A stretch of 64,000 nucleotides of DNA from Volvariella volvacea V23 (Eukaryota; Basidiomycota; Agaricomycetes; Agaricales; Pluteaceae). A program made the translations under genes and the position numbers. The DNA is taken from assembly GCA_000349905.1 (NCBI GenBank), contig KB722737.1:18236-82235 (forward strand). Reading direction: 5' to 3'. The notes beneath the pieces are model-generated. The model saw only the letters and a list, made by a program, of their open reading frames with translations, had not been told where the DNA came from and did no database searches. Below are positions 23,706 to 34,796 of this stretch, piece after piece (within the stretch, counting starts at the first letter, position 1; each line of letters starts with the position of its first letter).

Positions 23706-25169
23706 CTAGAGTATATCGCATACGTCGCAGTTAACGGGATTATGGTCCGAGTGTCGCAGCTCCCATCGAAGTTTGATATATCTCTGAGGTCCGGTGCATT
23801 GAGAGAGGATTTCCTTATCCAACTCAGAGATGTGTGTGCCAAATGACGAAATGGAGACGATCGCTATCGCCAAGCACCCTCCTCCAGTAACCCGTGATAG
23901 TATGCACTGCCCAAGTAATCCGTCCGTCCATGTATGGAGGGATAAAACGATCCGCCTAAGGCGTGGGCAATTTCCCTCCCCTCCTCTCGATAAAGTCAAA
24001 GCAGTGATAATGTCGTTGCCTATACCCCCAGACAGATCTAAATCTTCGAGAGACCTAAGGTGAATTGACGTAAGGCTTTCTGCGAGATCAAGGTCGCTAT
24101 AATGACCCCATATGCGTAGGCTTTGAAGGTTGCACTGGGATCTGGCAAGGAAATCGTGTAGGTGGTGTGACATGGGAGCCAGTGGATCGAGGCTTTGCAT
24201 TTCCAGGTGTAGTAGTGATGGCGCTCGAAGCCAGTGGAGGAAAGCATGGATGCTATAGGAGCCTCCGCATATAGATAAATAACGAAGTTTTGTGAGAGTT
24301 ACTGTGTCTTCGTGGATACGAGAATGGATGACCTGGATCGTGATTTCCTCCACGCTGTGTAGATGGGGGATGATATTCACTAGCACCCAGTCGCCATACC
24401 CGTGCGAGAGGTTCAGGGAGGTCAGGCGATTCCAAAACAAGGATTCGGGGCGTGCGATCACTGGATCATGTAGACGAAGCTCGCGTAGAGCTGGAGCCGA
24501 TTCGAACACCTTCCATGCCTTCAAATACCCTTGCGAGCTGGCACCCTTGCGAGCAAGGAAATTGATGTCGGCAGCCACCATGTTGACCGCAGAGCCAGGA
24601 GGGACATCAGCTAGTGTCCGGCAGTGTCGCGGATCGTAGAATACGAATTTCACCCGCCTCCATCTTGATATGTTGGTAATCAAGAGCTCCATCACCTTCG
24701 TTACGTCCTCTAGGTCCGAATCTTCCGTAATTTGTGAGTCGGCGTTGGGCCCAGGGTATGTGTAATTGATATCAATCAAGCAAAAAGGACCACTCCGTGC
24801 TAAGCAGAGCCGAATGTAACTAATTGTGCTCTGTGTGGCGCCATGAGTCTCAATAGTGGACCATAAAATGGGATTTGCTAGAGTGATGGCTCGCCAGTAC
24901 CGGCAGACTGAACCCATGGCAGTAGGGGAAAGGGGCTGTGGCATCCAACAGTGAGGCTCGATTGCATCCCAAACGAGGTAGTGTGGTGTGGCATGCTTAA
25001 AGATCTTGGATAGAATCTCTGCAGGAAGGTCGTTGATTGGGAAATGGGTCGTGTATGGTGACTCCAATGCACTAGTAGGAGGTGGCGGTGGTCCAAGTAT
25101 AGATCAGCTAGGATTTATATTCCGAGACATGAGATTGTGCGGGACGAACCTTCTATCTGCAATCTCCAT
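23706..25169 (-). CDS. F-box protein, ISRWRR subgroup, 461 aa
   Basis: Two exons: 25150-25169 (20 nt, MEIADR+) and 23706-25071, separated by a 78-bp intron; total 462 codons. No ATG precedes the F-box within the long exon, which forces the short first exon. F-box: FPINDLPAEILSKIFKHA ... VCRYWRAITLANPILW. Then CLARSGPFCLIDI, NISRWRRVKF and leucine-rich segments. The long exon is 1366 nt, the same length as in the gene at 20430-21861, supporting a recent common origin. Divergent to ORC2 with 367 bp between starts. Expected SCF substrate adaptor; target unknown. Confidence 0.85.
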
Positions 25170-25536
25170 CGAATGCCAGTGGTGGCTGGATAAAGAGGCC
25201 GCAGTCATCACCAAACACGCTCAAGCAGTACAAATACGCAGTGTCAGTACACCTTGGTTGACGCTGCGCTTCATTGAAACACCCATAGGGATACTCAGGA
25301 GCAGGAAACGGAAAGACCTTTTATAACGAGCGGAGAAATGCCGCTCGAACAGTTGGAACTTGAGTCGTCTGTGTCGCGACCGGTGCCAAACACAACAAAA
25401 TAACCACGCCCCTAGGGTGCCCTCGAGGTATCGCCTGACGCCATCCGTTTAAATGCTCACCCGCATTCATCTGATTGCAAACTACCCAGACATACGCCAA
25501 TATCAAAAGCAAAGGAACCGCTGAGCAGTTGAGACG
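25170..25536. promoter_or_regulatory. Divergent promoter region, F-box gene / ORC2
   Basis: This 367-bp interval separates the two divergent start codons and must hold both promoters. No clear TATA element or known binding site is visible. Confidence 0.5.
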
Positions 25537-27102
25537 ATGCGAAGGGCCACGGCTACATCCGGAAGTTCTAGTCAGTCCGACGAGGAGGAAGAATACTTGA
25601 CAACCATTGCCCCTACTCCCACTCCAAGTACTAAACCCAAGGGAAAGGGTAAAGCTCAGGGAGGACGGAGACCACAGCATCGACAGGCCACCCACGAAGA
25701 AGAGGAGGACGAGGACGATGAACCCGTTGATCGACACGAAGATGGGGCTGATAGCAATCTTATTGTCCAAACAGCTTTCGATGCTTTCTTCCTCCACAAC
25801 TCGCAACGCACCCAGACGTCGTCGAATATCTTCTCTTCGGTAATTCCGCCTCTGAGCATAGAGGAACATACAGATGCGATCGACAAGTATAAAGCTTCTT
25901 TGTTGTCACCCAATCCGCCAGGGCCGAAGCCTATTCAGCCTTCGCTTCTAACGGAGCCGTCCATCAGCAAACTCTTCTCCCGGTTTGTGCTAGAGCTTGA
26001 AGAAGGGTTCAACATCCTGTGTTATGGTTTTGGCTCCAAACGACGCGTCTTGAACGACTTTGCGACGCGATTCTGTTCAAAGCGCGGTTACGTTGTCGTG
26101 ATCAACGGATTTCAAGCGGATTTGGGTATCAAGGAGGTCCTGACTGCTATCGAGAATGTGCCGGGGATTAAGGATCTGGAGCTGGGAGTCAACAATGTAG
26201 AGGGCCAGGCGAAGCGGATTTACGAGTTTTTCTCCAGAAATAGTGATGACACCGGGAGCCGGCGAAAGCCTCATCTATATCTTGTCATACACAACATCGA
26301 CGCGCCTCCTCTCCGTCACCCAAAAGCGAGAGCATGTCTCGGCCTCTTGGCTCTCCATCCTAGCATCCACATTGTCGCCTCCATAGACCACCTCAACGCT
26401 CCCCTTCTCTGGCCAACCTCTGAAACAAATGCGCGCAAACACCAGTCCTTGTCCACTTCATCAGCTTCCCGCCAATCACAGAAGTCCGCCCATGAGACCT
26501 GGATACCGCTCTCACGAGGTTTTTCGTGGCTTTGGCACGACCTAACCACCCTCGAGCCCTACGACTTTGAGCTCACATACGCGGATCACACCTCCATCTC
26601 TGGCGCCCACGGCGGTGCTTACTCGCGTCGTAAAGGTGACCTTGGCGGTCTTACTCAACTCGGTGCCGGTGGTGCGGGTGCGGGTGGGATGATAAGTGAA
26701 ACGGCTGCACTGCATATTTTGGCCTCTGTGACGCAGAAAGCAAAGTTGTTGTTTGTGTTGATGGCGAAAAGGCAATTGGAGAGCTTGGAAGCAGCGGTGT
26801 TGGCTTTGGATGGTGAAGAAGGCGGTGGGACGAGCGCTGCTGCTCTGGCTACTGCACGGGCTGTTGCTCTTAACGATATGCAACAATACGCTATTGGGTA
26901 TGATGTGTTGTTCAGTCTCGCGAGAGATAACTTCATCGCAACGAGTGATACTGCACTGAGGGCGCTATTGGGAGAATTCAGGGATCATGGATTGGTGCTG
27001 GGAGCCCAAGGCAGTTCGGCGGGTAGTGCAGAGGTGTTGTGGATTCCGATGAGAAAAGAACGATTGCTCAGTGTTCTTAAAGTCATTGATGTCCCACAAT
27101 AG
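25537..27102 (+). CDS. ORC2: Origin recognition complex subunit 2, 521 aa
   Basis: Single exon. Part of the six-subunit complex that marks replication origins and loads the MCM helicase. Residues 1-95 are a low-complexity arm rich in Ser, Lys, Glu and Asp, as in other Orc2 proteins. The conserved core starts near residue 110: LEEGFNILCYGFGSKRRVL (the degenerate AAA+ region, lacking a proper Walker A), VVINGF, LVIHNIDAPPLR, HIVASIDHLNAPLLW and FSWLWHDLTTLEPY, all diagnostic for Orc2. The C-terminal winged-helix part includes LRALLGEFRDHGLV. A Gly/Ala-rich insert (about residues 370-390) and another near residue 430 are loops. It ends 88 bp from the convergent gene at 27191. Confidence 0.95.
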   Translation: MRRATATSGSSSQSDEEEEYLTTIAPTPTPSTKPKGKGKAQGGRRPQHRQATHEEEEDEDDEPVDRHEDGADSNLIVQTAFDAFFLHNSQRTQTSSNIFSSVIPPLSIEEHTDAIDKYKASLLSPNPPGPKPIQPSLLTEPSISKLFSRFVLELEEGFNILCYGFGSKRRVLNDFATRFCSKRGYVVVINGFQADLGIKEVLTAIENVPGIKDLELGVNNVEGQAKRIYEFFSRNSDDTGSRRKPHLYLVIHNIDAPPLRHPKARACLGLLALHPSIHIVASIDHLNAPLLWPTSETNARKHQSLSTSSASRQSQKSAHETWIPLSRGFSWLWHDLTTLEPYDFELTYADHTSISGAHGGAYSRRKGDLGGLTQLGAGGAGAGGMISETAALHILASVTQKAKLLFVLMAKRQLESLEAAVLALDGEEGGGTSAAALATARAVALNDMQQYAIGYDVLFSLARDNFIATSDTALRALLGEFRDHGLVLGAQGSSAGSAEVLWIPMRKERLLSVLKVIDVPQ

Positions 27103-27190
27103 GATGATGTACCGTGCTAGGTTCTCGAGAATTTAGATGCGCATTAACGGTGCTTGATTAAAAACAAGGTATACGGAACAATAAATCAGT

Positions 27191-28137
27191 CTAAGCAGTC
27201 GCTTCCTTGGCCGCTTGCTTCGCCTGCAGCCTGAGTTTGGCAGCCTCCCATCTGTTCGTCCGCTTTTCCGCAGCCGCCCTCTTTACCATGTTCGCCCTTC
27301 TCCTCTTCTCTGGCTGCAACTCCTTCATGAGCCATACGTCTCTCCTCAGCTTGTCCATCCTGCTATGCTGCCTTCGTCTGTTCAAATGTGACCAGTCCTC
27401 TCCAACACCGACGTCCTTGCCAAACGGCTCCTTGAACGGCTTCGGCTTTGGTGGAGCAGAAAGAGTACTCTTTTCGATGGGTTTCCAGGCCCAGACTGTT
27501 ACTGACGATGGGGCAGCGGCTTTGGCGCTCGTTGTGTTGCCTTGTGCGGTTTTAGCTTTTCCTTTTGCGGAAGTGGACGATGCTTGAGTGGGGGTGGGGG
27601 TAGAAGCGGAGGCGGGGGCGTTAAGTGGGCGGGTTATTCGAACGGTTTTAATCTCCTTGTTGCCCTCGAGAACTGGGAGAATTGAATGCTTAAGGAATCT
27701 AGTTTGGCGAGTCGAAAAGTAGGATGGGGTTAGTTAGAAGGAGAAGAACGGGCGAATAAGACAGCAACGTACTTCATGGACCTGATGGGATGCTCTGGAT
27801 GTGGAGGTAAAGGCCCAAATCCTAGTAGGACCTCTTGCTGTGCATCCTTTTTCTTCGGACGTCGAATACCACCACGCGCGAGCGCACTGGCGGCGGCTGC
27901 GGCAGCCGCTGCAGCCTTCTTACTGGCCGAAACGAGTTCTTCGTCTGGAACAAAATCTTTAGAAGGCTGTTCCTTCAACGCCAACTTGTATAGCTCATGT
28001 GTGGTTAGACCATTTGTGGTGATTGTCGGGTGAGAAGCGATGATGCCGCGGACGATTTTGAGGCTTTCGCGTATTGCAGTGGTTGCCTGTGGTGAGGGCT
28101 TGGCTAGTGTAGCTCGGACGCGGTTGAAGAGACTCAT
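27191..28137 (-). CDS. Unrecognised basic protein, 290 aa
   Basis: Two exons: 27773-28137 and 27191-27698; the 74-bp intron joins SMK to FLKHSILPVLEG in frame. The N terminus (MSLFNRVRATLAKP) is basic and amphipathic, compatible with a mitochondrial targeting peptide. A poly-Ala stretch lies near residue 75. The middle (HPIRSMKFLKHSILPVLEG) looks folded, and the last 65 residues are strongly basic and probably helical (RRRQHSRMDKLRRD onward). I do not recognise the family. A mitochondrial ribosome or other RNA-binding role would fit the composition, but this is a guess. Convergent with ORC2. Confidence 0.7.
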
Positions 28138-29445
28138 GGCCCGCGCTGGACGTCCTTCTGAGGGCTTGAAAGTTTACCGAAGCAAACTCGGTGTCCCAGA
28201 ATGGAAAGCGGCAAGTCCCGATGGCTTGGGAAATAAACAAGGGGCAATAAACGCGATTTTTCGGGTTTGCACCTCGCACCTCGAGCTTTTTATCTTGTGA
28301 CTGTCAACAATGAGAGCGGTGTGGTGTTGGTGAGTTTTTGTTTCTCATCTTATTGATATACACGCCACTCTATGATGCCCTTATACAATACTTATCTACA
28401 TTGTCAAACCGGTTTCGCCGGAATGCCGACAAATCTTTTCTCTGAACCCTCGATTATCCTATTATCTGCTGTCAATCGACATACTTACACATCTTCACAG
28501 GTCCTAGCGTGGAAAGGACATCTAAGAGGATTCCTTCGCTGATCTGAGCTTGACATACTTACACATCTTCACAGGTCCTAGCGTGGAAAGGACATCTAAG
28601 AGGATTCCTTCGCTGATCTGAGCTTATAGTGCTTGTAATACATTGTTATGAAGACAATTCATGTGTCGCGATTCTTGATTACGAGATGAAGGCTGGCCAC
28701 GCAGCTCATTATGCCTCATCGAGAACCATACTAGTTTGAACCTAGCGTTCTGTCTGCAATTCGACTGCCCTCATCTAAGCAATTCATGTTGCCACGATCA
28801 CGTCACAGCAATGCGGAGGAGCCTCAGGTACGACAGCAGGTACATCATCGCGCCCTTGGACGAAGCAACCTTGTAAATCAATGTCACCCATAGTTACAAC
28901 CTTGCACATTGAGTGCTGGTGAATCGTATCCTCGCACTTCGGCTGACCGTCCCTGAAAGCACAATCGCAAAGTGGGAGCTACTTCGTCTTCGTTTGGCAA
29001 CGCATGGGTTTTTTCTTGCTAGGATGACAATAAGCGCTGGCTGATGAAGATTTGGGTTGTTGGTTCTTTTGCTCGGGCTTGGGGGAATCACACTCATAGA
29101 TTCTTCATTTGGAAGGCCTTCTGGTGGCATGTGGCTCGAATAGTCAACCCTTGACTAGGACCCTTGAATGATGGCCCCCCAACAATGACCGCTATCGTGT
29201 TCTTTGTGACTTTGTTGTTCGTAGTCGCAACGCCACGAGGCTCGACTATTATGCCGTGGTTTTGAAGATAGCTTGTGAACACGTGGGCACTGGTTGTGTT
29301 AAGACCAATGTTAGTTCACTGCTGGACTACGGCCAATCTGAATGCATTTAAACGTGGGAGTTGCTCTCCATCAGGTCTTAACAGTTTTTTCCTTCCCTCC
29401 GACCCATCTCTACTACGCTAACCTAGATAGCTGAACGACATAGAA
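28138..29445. other. 1.3-kb intergenic region
   Basis: Only short open frames, none recognisable. Contains a perfect 74-bp tandem duplication (28478-28625). The right end should hold the promoter of the F-box gene at 29446. Confidence 0.5.
28478..28625. repeat. Perfect tandem duplication of 74 bp
   Basis: Bases 28478-28551 and 28552-28625 are identical, directly abutting copies starting GACATACTTACAC and ending GATCTGAGCTT. No mismatch was seen, so this is either very recent or an assembly artefact. Confidence 0.95.
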
Positions 29446-30916
29446 ATGCCCACCTTCTGGCCGCGGTTCGTCTTGAGCACCATAATTGCGTTGCTACCCA
29501 CTAACTATTTGCGATAACAGCAATGTTTTACATTCACGCAGTATTGGCCTGGGATCTCCACGAGAATCGTGTCCATTCCCCTCAATAGATCCAGCTCGCT
29601 TCCCCATCAATTCGCTCCCCGTAGAGCTCCTTTGCCGAGTCTTCAAGCTTGCAAGTCATGACGAGCACTCACAGCACGCTGTCCCCAAACCTATCTCTCG
29701 AATGCGGTGGTCTGACCGGAACTCTCCAATCAGACTGGCACAAGTTTGCAGGTATTGGCGTGCTATCGCCATCAGCGAGCCCACCCTGTGGTCTGTTATA
29801 GTCAAAGACAGACCCGCCGGCAGAGGGACAGTCGAATACATAAAGCTTTGTCTCGAGCGAAGTGGAAATTCATGTCTCCTGGACCTTAACATTAGGACCG
29901 AGAAACTCGACGATCCAGACGTTTTGCAAGAGATGATGAAGCACTTGATTGCCCATATTTCCAGATGGAGGAGGGTTTGCTTTACCTTTTATCATAGCCC
30001 CACTCCCGACGACCCGCTTCTCACAATCATCCCAGGCTCAGCGATCAATCTGACCACAATTGTCATGAAGTTTTGGGAATTGGAGTGGGAACTTGATTTA
30101 CAGCATAAGGCGTGGAATGCCTTCGAGTGCTCCCCTATGCTTCACCAGGTTGAGCTCGATGGCACGCGGACGTGCCAGTATATCCTTCCAGAAATTAGAT
30201 GGAGTTGTCTAACCTACCTCGGCGTGTGGTCCCTTCAGCACGAAACTATCATTAATATCTTGAAGCAGTCCCAAGCGTTGCAGGAGCTTTGGATCATGAA
30301 CCCAAACGGCGACATACCATCCACAGTCGTACCAGTCACACTTCCAACGCTCGTAGACTTGCATGTGTCCACGAGTTCTACGGCCCACCACGCAAGCACG
30401 ATCCTTCGCTACCTGAGGGCGCCGTCACTCCTTCAATTGGATATTAAGAATGGATGCTATGGGGATACGCAACCTCACTCCACGTATCTTCACCACTTCC
30501 TCTCGCAATCTCAGTGTAGGGTGCAAAGTCTCACCATCTGGGACTACGTTGTTAGCGACACCGACCTGGTCAAATGCCTTTATTCATCCTATTTGACAGA
30601 ATTGACGCACCTTTCGCTCCATGCATTTGCTCAGGATGAGACTATACGGGGACTAACAATACCGTATGGTGACCATAAAGGATATTCCTATGGTGCCTTA
30701 CCATGTCTCAAGAGCCTGACACTCTCCAAATGCATGGTACAGACAGAAGGACTCGTCGGAAAGTTGATCCAATCGCGGTCTCCGGGTCTTCTTCAGGCGA
30801 CGGTTCGCATGAAACCGGTTGACGAGCACGAATACATCCAAGATAGGACAATCCTTAACCAGTATCAGTCCTCGTCGCAATCTATACTGTTTTCGCTGGA
30901 CACAAGTATCTTTTAG
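29446..30916 (+). CDS. F-box protein, ISRWRR subgroup, 471 aa
   Basis: Two exons: 29446-29465 (20 nt, MPTFWP+) and 29521-30916, with a 55-bp intron carrying a good branch site (CCACTAACT) and CAG acceptor. The open frame of the long exon has no ATG before the F-box, so the short exon is needed. F-box: FPINSLPVELLCRVFKLA ... VCRYWRAIAISEPTLW. Then CLERSGNSCLLDL, HISRWRRVCF and leucine-rich segments to the end. Same subgroup and exon plan as the genes at 20430 and 23706 but on the other strand and beyond ORC2. Expected SCF substrate adaptor; target unknown. Confidence 0.85.
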
Positions 30917-31209
30917 CATTGGTATAAATGTGTACAACCTTGTCTTCTGATTACCCATTCATACAACCATGCAGCGCCCGAGAATATTGTTTGATCGAGG
31001 CCAGTAATTTAGTCTTCCTAAACTTGTGAATGCCTAATCCCGCAAGAAGCAGACAGCAATGAAGTTAGTGCTTAGCACACTGCAATAACCTTATAAGAAC
31101 TAGAGAGGTTCATGTCGATACGTGCAGGAGAGATCACTTCATTTTGCCACATCACATGAATGTAATGACAAAAGCGGAGGTGTACGAGTGTAGCTCACGA
31201 GCCCAAATG

Positions 31210-33089
31210 CTAAACCCTATCAAAAGCCCAGTCAGAAATCAGCACACCTCCAACGGCCGTCCTGGGAGGAACACGAAAGGCTGGTTGACTATCACCCTGA
31301 TCCGTACTGGTCGTCGTCGTAATAATAGTCGCACTCAGCGCTGCTGGTTCTTTTTCACTGCCGTGGTCGTGCGGTTCGTCTTTGCCAGCTTCGAACCATG
31401 GGTTTTCTTTCTTTGTGATGACTGCTCCGCCGGAGTGAGCTAGCACAGCTTGGACTTCTCCTTTGGTGTACCATTTTGCATCTATTTGCCAGATGAGTAT
31501 TTTGGTTATTCGATGGCTTGGAGAAGGAAACTAACCAACGAGTTCGTTGTCCAAATCTGTCCGGACGCGAGCTTGGGAATTGGCGGTGCAGTAATAGCCA
31601 ACCATCAGGTTAGCGGGGTAGGGCTGTTTGTAGATACCCACGGTGTTGGTGTATCATTTCGTAGAAATGAAAAATATAACTTACCCAAGGTTGGGAAGAG
31701 TGGTACCTGACGTTCCATACGCGTAAGCCACATTCCTCCCATATTTCTCTCTTGACGGCGTCTTCGAAGGATTCACCGGATTCAACGAATCCGCCAATCG
31801 TGGAGTAGAGGTCTGTATCGTTGAAGAATGCGTTACAGTTTGTACGGGGTAATGTGGAAATGAAGGCTTACTCGGCGGGTAGCGTTTCTAAGATATTTAC
31901 GGCGTGAGCGAACAAGAAGTCGAGGTTTGGGAAAAGGTACTCACCCCACGACCAAGTAAAATCTTGCTTCCGTCTTCGCTCAAGACAGCGATGATAATGA
32001 CAGGGTCCGTACGCGGGAATGCAAAGTTGTGCAGTCCGTTCCTGATTGCGCACATTGGACCTTCAATATTACGACGGCTTAAAGGCTTGAAGGAACTCAC
32101 GAAGAAAGGCACGCCTCGTTCGCTGATGCGGTTGGAAGGTCAGCGCTACCCAACGTCGACCTGCAGGCCAACTTCCAACCTCCCCACAACGAATACTGTT
32201 TCGTCCCACACCCAGGGCAAAACTATACCACGAACACCAACACAAGTCAGAATTGAATGCTCAGTAGCAGATTCAGCTTACCTTATTTCGAGCATTCCAA
32301 TCAATTATGCTCCTAGCCTGAGCAAACAAGCTCGATTCCACCTGTCCAAAAACGCCCGTGGCGATTCTAAAGTCCACCAATTTGAATTTCTTGCCGACAG
32401 CCTTTCCGGAGTTGGCGAGGATCCCGTCGATCCGATCCCTTTCTAACCCCTGACCCGGTCTGTCTGCAATGGGGACTTGAGCAAAGTCAATGGCAAAGTA
32501 TGGTGTGCCTTTGATGTCATAATCGTTGACGTCAGTGGTGCTATCATGTCCGTGGTCATGGTCATGAACGGTAGGCAACGAAGCTTCGTTGGCGCCTCCA
32601 GGTTCGAGGATACCAAGGAATACGGCCGTAGGTCCTTGCAACCTTGCTCCAGCCAATGGATCGTTTTCAGCGCTCTTTCTGCTAGTGCCCGACTCGGGTT
32701 CCCTCTCGTTACCAAAGCCAAAGTACGGTTCCTCTCCGAGAACGTCCCGGATGTCCTCGGTTCGTAGATATCCCAAGGCTGTTACTTTCTCTTTCTCCGT
32801 TTCCTTCGAAGTGACGTCAGAGTGTGCGTCAGTGGCGACAGTGATGAGGATGGAGTTGTCGTTGAAGATGATCCAGCGAGTTGAAGGGTTTGAGATTGTG
32901 TGGTTGAGGAAGGGGGAAGAATGGCGGAGCCAGGCGAAGCGGTTGAGTGGGCTTCCAGAGTAGAAGTTTGTCCAACTGATTCGCCAGTCCGGCACAGGTT
33001 AGTTCCATTCGAGTGGATGATAGGTGCCATTTGCTGGTCATTTAGATGTGCTGGAGCTCAGGCGAGTGCTTACCTGTCGTCGATAGTCA
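31210..33089 (-). CDS. NPY1: NADH pyrophosphatase (Nudix, NPY1/NUDT12 type), 477 aa
   Basis: Hydrolyses NADH (and related dinucleotides or NAD-capped RNA) to NMNH and AMP. Eight exons: 33073-33089 (17 nt), 32282-32975, 32101-32222, 31945-32041, 31872-31887 (16 nt), 31685-31812, 31536-31623 and 31210-31481; total 478 codons. N-terminal landmark NFYSGSPLNR. A zinc-ribbon half (FCPGCG ... GWKLAC ... NEAC) is followed by NGLHNFAFPRTDPVIII. The complete Nudix box spans residues about 323-345 (G-x5-E-x7-REIWEE-x-G), and the NADH-pyrophosphatase motif SQPWPYPANLMVGY follows it. The C terminus (WAFDRV) is not a peroxisomal SKL-type signal, unlike some relatives. Residues about 420-450 are Thr/Glu-rich and probably disordered. 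Convergent with the F-box gene at 29446. Confidence 0.92.
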
Positions 33090-33775
33090 TGGTGGTAGTA
33101 GTATAAGCCTAGTGTGGGGGTTGTGGGGAATTGAGAGTACTCCGAGGATAAGAATGGCGTTTATTAAATTCTTGACCCATCCATGGGAAATCTGTGATCG
33201 CAGATCCGAAGGAGAATTATAAGGGGAACAAAAGGCATGAAGGATCAGACTCTCCGTAATGTGCAAGGACACCTGACCAAGATCAGGTGCTCTGAGAAGA
33301 GCGAGGAGCCGGGGTTTGGGACTAAACTTAGTCAAAGGGTGGGCACAGTGGGTATACGCTCGTGAACAGTCGGCTGTATGAATTGGGAACGTTTGGCCAA
33401 AACTTTTTTACGGTGTGTAGAAGAGTGGGCACTCGGTGAGGAAAGGAACGAGAGAAGCAAAGGTTCGGAGAAAGTGACATGAGGGCAAATGAGCTCGCCG
33501 AGATTCGCCTGACCTGTAGAACCTCAGGGTTTGAAACATCTCAACAACTTAGCCATCACATGCACCACATGCTAGACGGTCCTACCAAACGCGTCATATT
33601 GCGTTAACCACTCACTGTTCTCGTGTCTTGCGCAAAGGGTGTCCAGACTTGTTTCAAATGGAACGATGCGATTTGTGCTGACGAAGGCTCCCACAAATTG
33701 ATATGTGAATAGAAATTATATTAATCTGTAAGATGAACCCAAGCGATAGGGCAATTTCTATATCTAGATGTGTTT
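33090..33775. other. Intergenic region, nothing recognised
   Basis: 686 bp holding the upstream region of the Nudix gene and the 3' end of the uL16m gene. Short overlapping open frames only. Confidence 0.5.
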
Positions 33776-34616
33776 TTAAGCGGTCGCCGTTGCAGTCGCA
33801 GTAGGGGGTGTGACAGCCTCAGGAATAACTTCTGCCTCAATGAGCTTGGGAGGTTTGGGAGGGTGAAGAACCAGTGTGCCTAGACGTGGTGGGGTAGAGC
33901 GAGTTATGAACTCCATCTTGGTGGGGAGTTTGTCGGCTGCTTGACGGAGAGCTAAAATCAACGAAGTCAACGTGAGACGGAGCATAGGAAGAAGGTAGGG
34001 GCTTACCATCGCGCGCCAGCTCCTCTCGCACGGGTGTTCCACCTATCTCAAAGATTACGCGGCCTGTCGGTACTCTACGGAGGTTGTGAGTTGTGCGTGC
34101 AAGCAAGGATGTTGCGGCTTACCGAGTAGCCCAATACTCGAAGGTACCCTTTCCTTTACCCATACGAGTCTCATTTCCCTAAAAATTGCTCAATTCCCTG
34201 CTGTTAATGCCATAATAGAGATGTCCCACCTTGATGCAAACCGGAATATCCGGGAAGACTCGCAAAAACACCTTGGCACCCTTAATGACCTTGATTTTTC
34301 TCTTGATGACTTCCTCTGCCGTCGTCAGTTGTTTGGCCGTCAGTCGGACACCCATTCCTTTGATCCGGATGCCCCACTCTCCATAAGCCAGAGTCGTGCC
34401 TTTCGTTGAGCCACCAGTAGGAATCGGAACGCGTCCTTTGTGGCGCTTGATGTGTTTGACTTGCTTCGGAGCAAGTTGGGACCGTGCCCTGGTGAAGACG
34501 CTTATTGGGCTTCCATTGAGCAGGCCAGCAGTCGGCGTAAGAGCTGCAGACGGCGTCCGGTTGAAGATGGAGAAGGAGCTGCTCAACGACCGTGACAGCG
34601 AGGAAAGAGAAAACAT
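33776..34616 (-). CDS. MRPL16: Mitochondrial ribosomal protein uL16m, 228 aa
   Basis: Large-subunit protein of the mitochondrial ribosome. Four exons: 34230-34616, 34123-34178, 34007-34074 and 33776-33951; total 229 codons. The Ser/Arg-rich N terminus (MFSLSSLSRSLSSSF) is a likely mitochondrial presequence. The L16 core is clear: KQVKHIKRHKGRVP, AYGEWGIRIKG, RVFPDIPVCIK, GNETRMGKGKGTFEYWA, GRVIFEIGG and DKLPTKMEFI. A Pro/Ala/Thr-rich tail of about 30 residues follows. A longer open frame reaches 34964, but MFSL at 34616 is the natural start for an imported protein. Divergent to PRP3, 180 bp between ATGs. Confidence 0.95.
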
Positions 34617-34796
34617 GGTTGGGTTATGTAAGCAACCACCCAGAGTTTGAGCCGACAACAACTCACAACCACCTCCCCACCATCGAGTCACCATCCAGTC
34701 CGCCGCGCCCCTCTCTGCACCGTCGTCTCGGGATTTTCTCGCCATCTGCATTGCGCAGGCTGAATCTCTGCTTATAATTGCCAAGAACCGTCCATC
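34617..34796. promoter_or_regulatory. Bidirectional promoter, MRPL16 / PRP3
   Basis: Only 180 bp separate the two start codons on opposite strands, so both promoters and both 5' leaders must fit here. No TATA box is visible, as is common for housekeeping genes. Confidence 0.6.

Noticed and set aside
31897..32112. Unspliced reading of the NADH pyrophosphatase zinc-ribbon region
   Set aside because: It removes the last Cys of the ribbon and breaks phase with the upstream exon; splicing 32042-32100 restores both and the NGLHNF motif.
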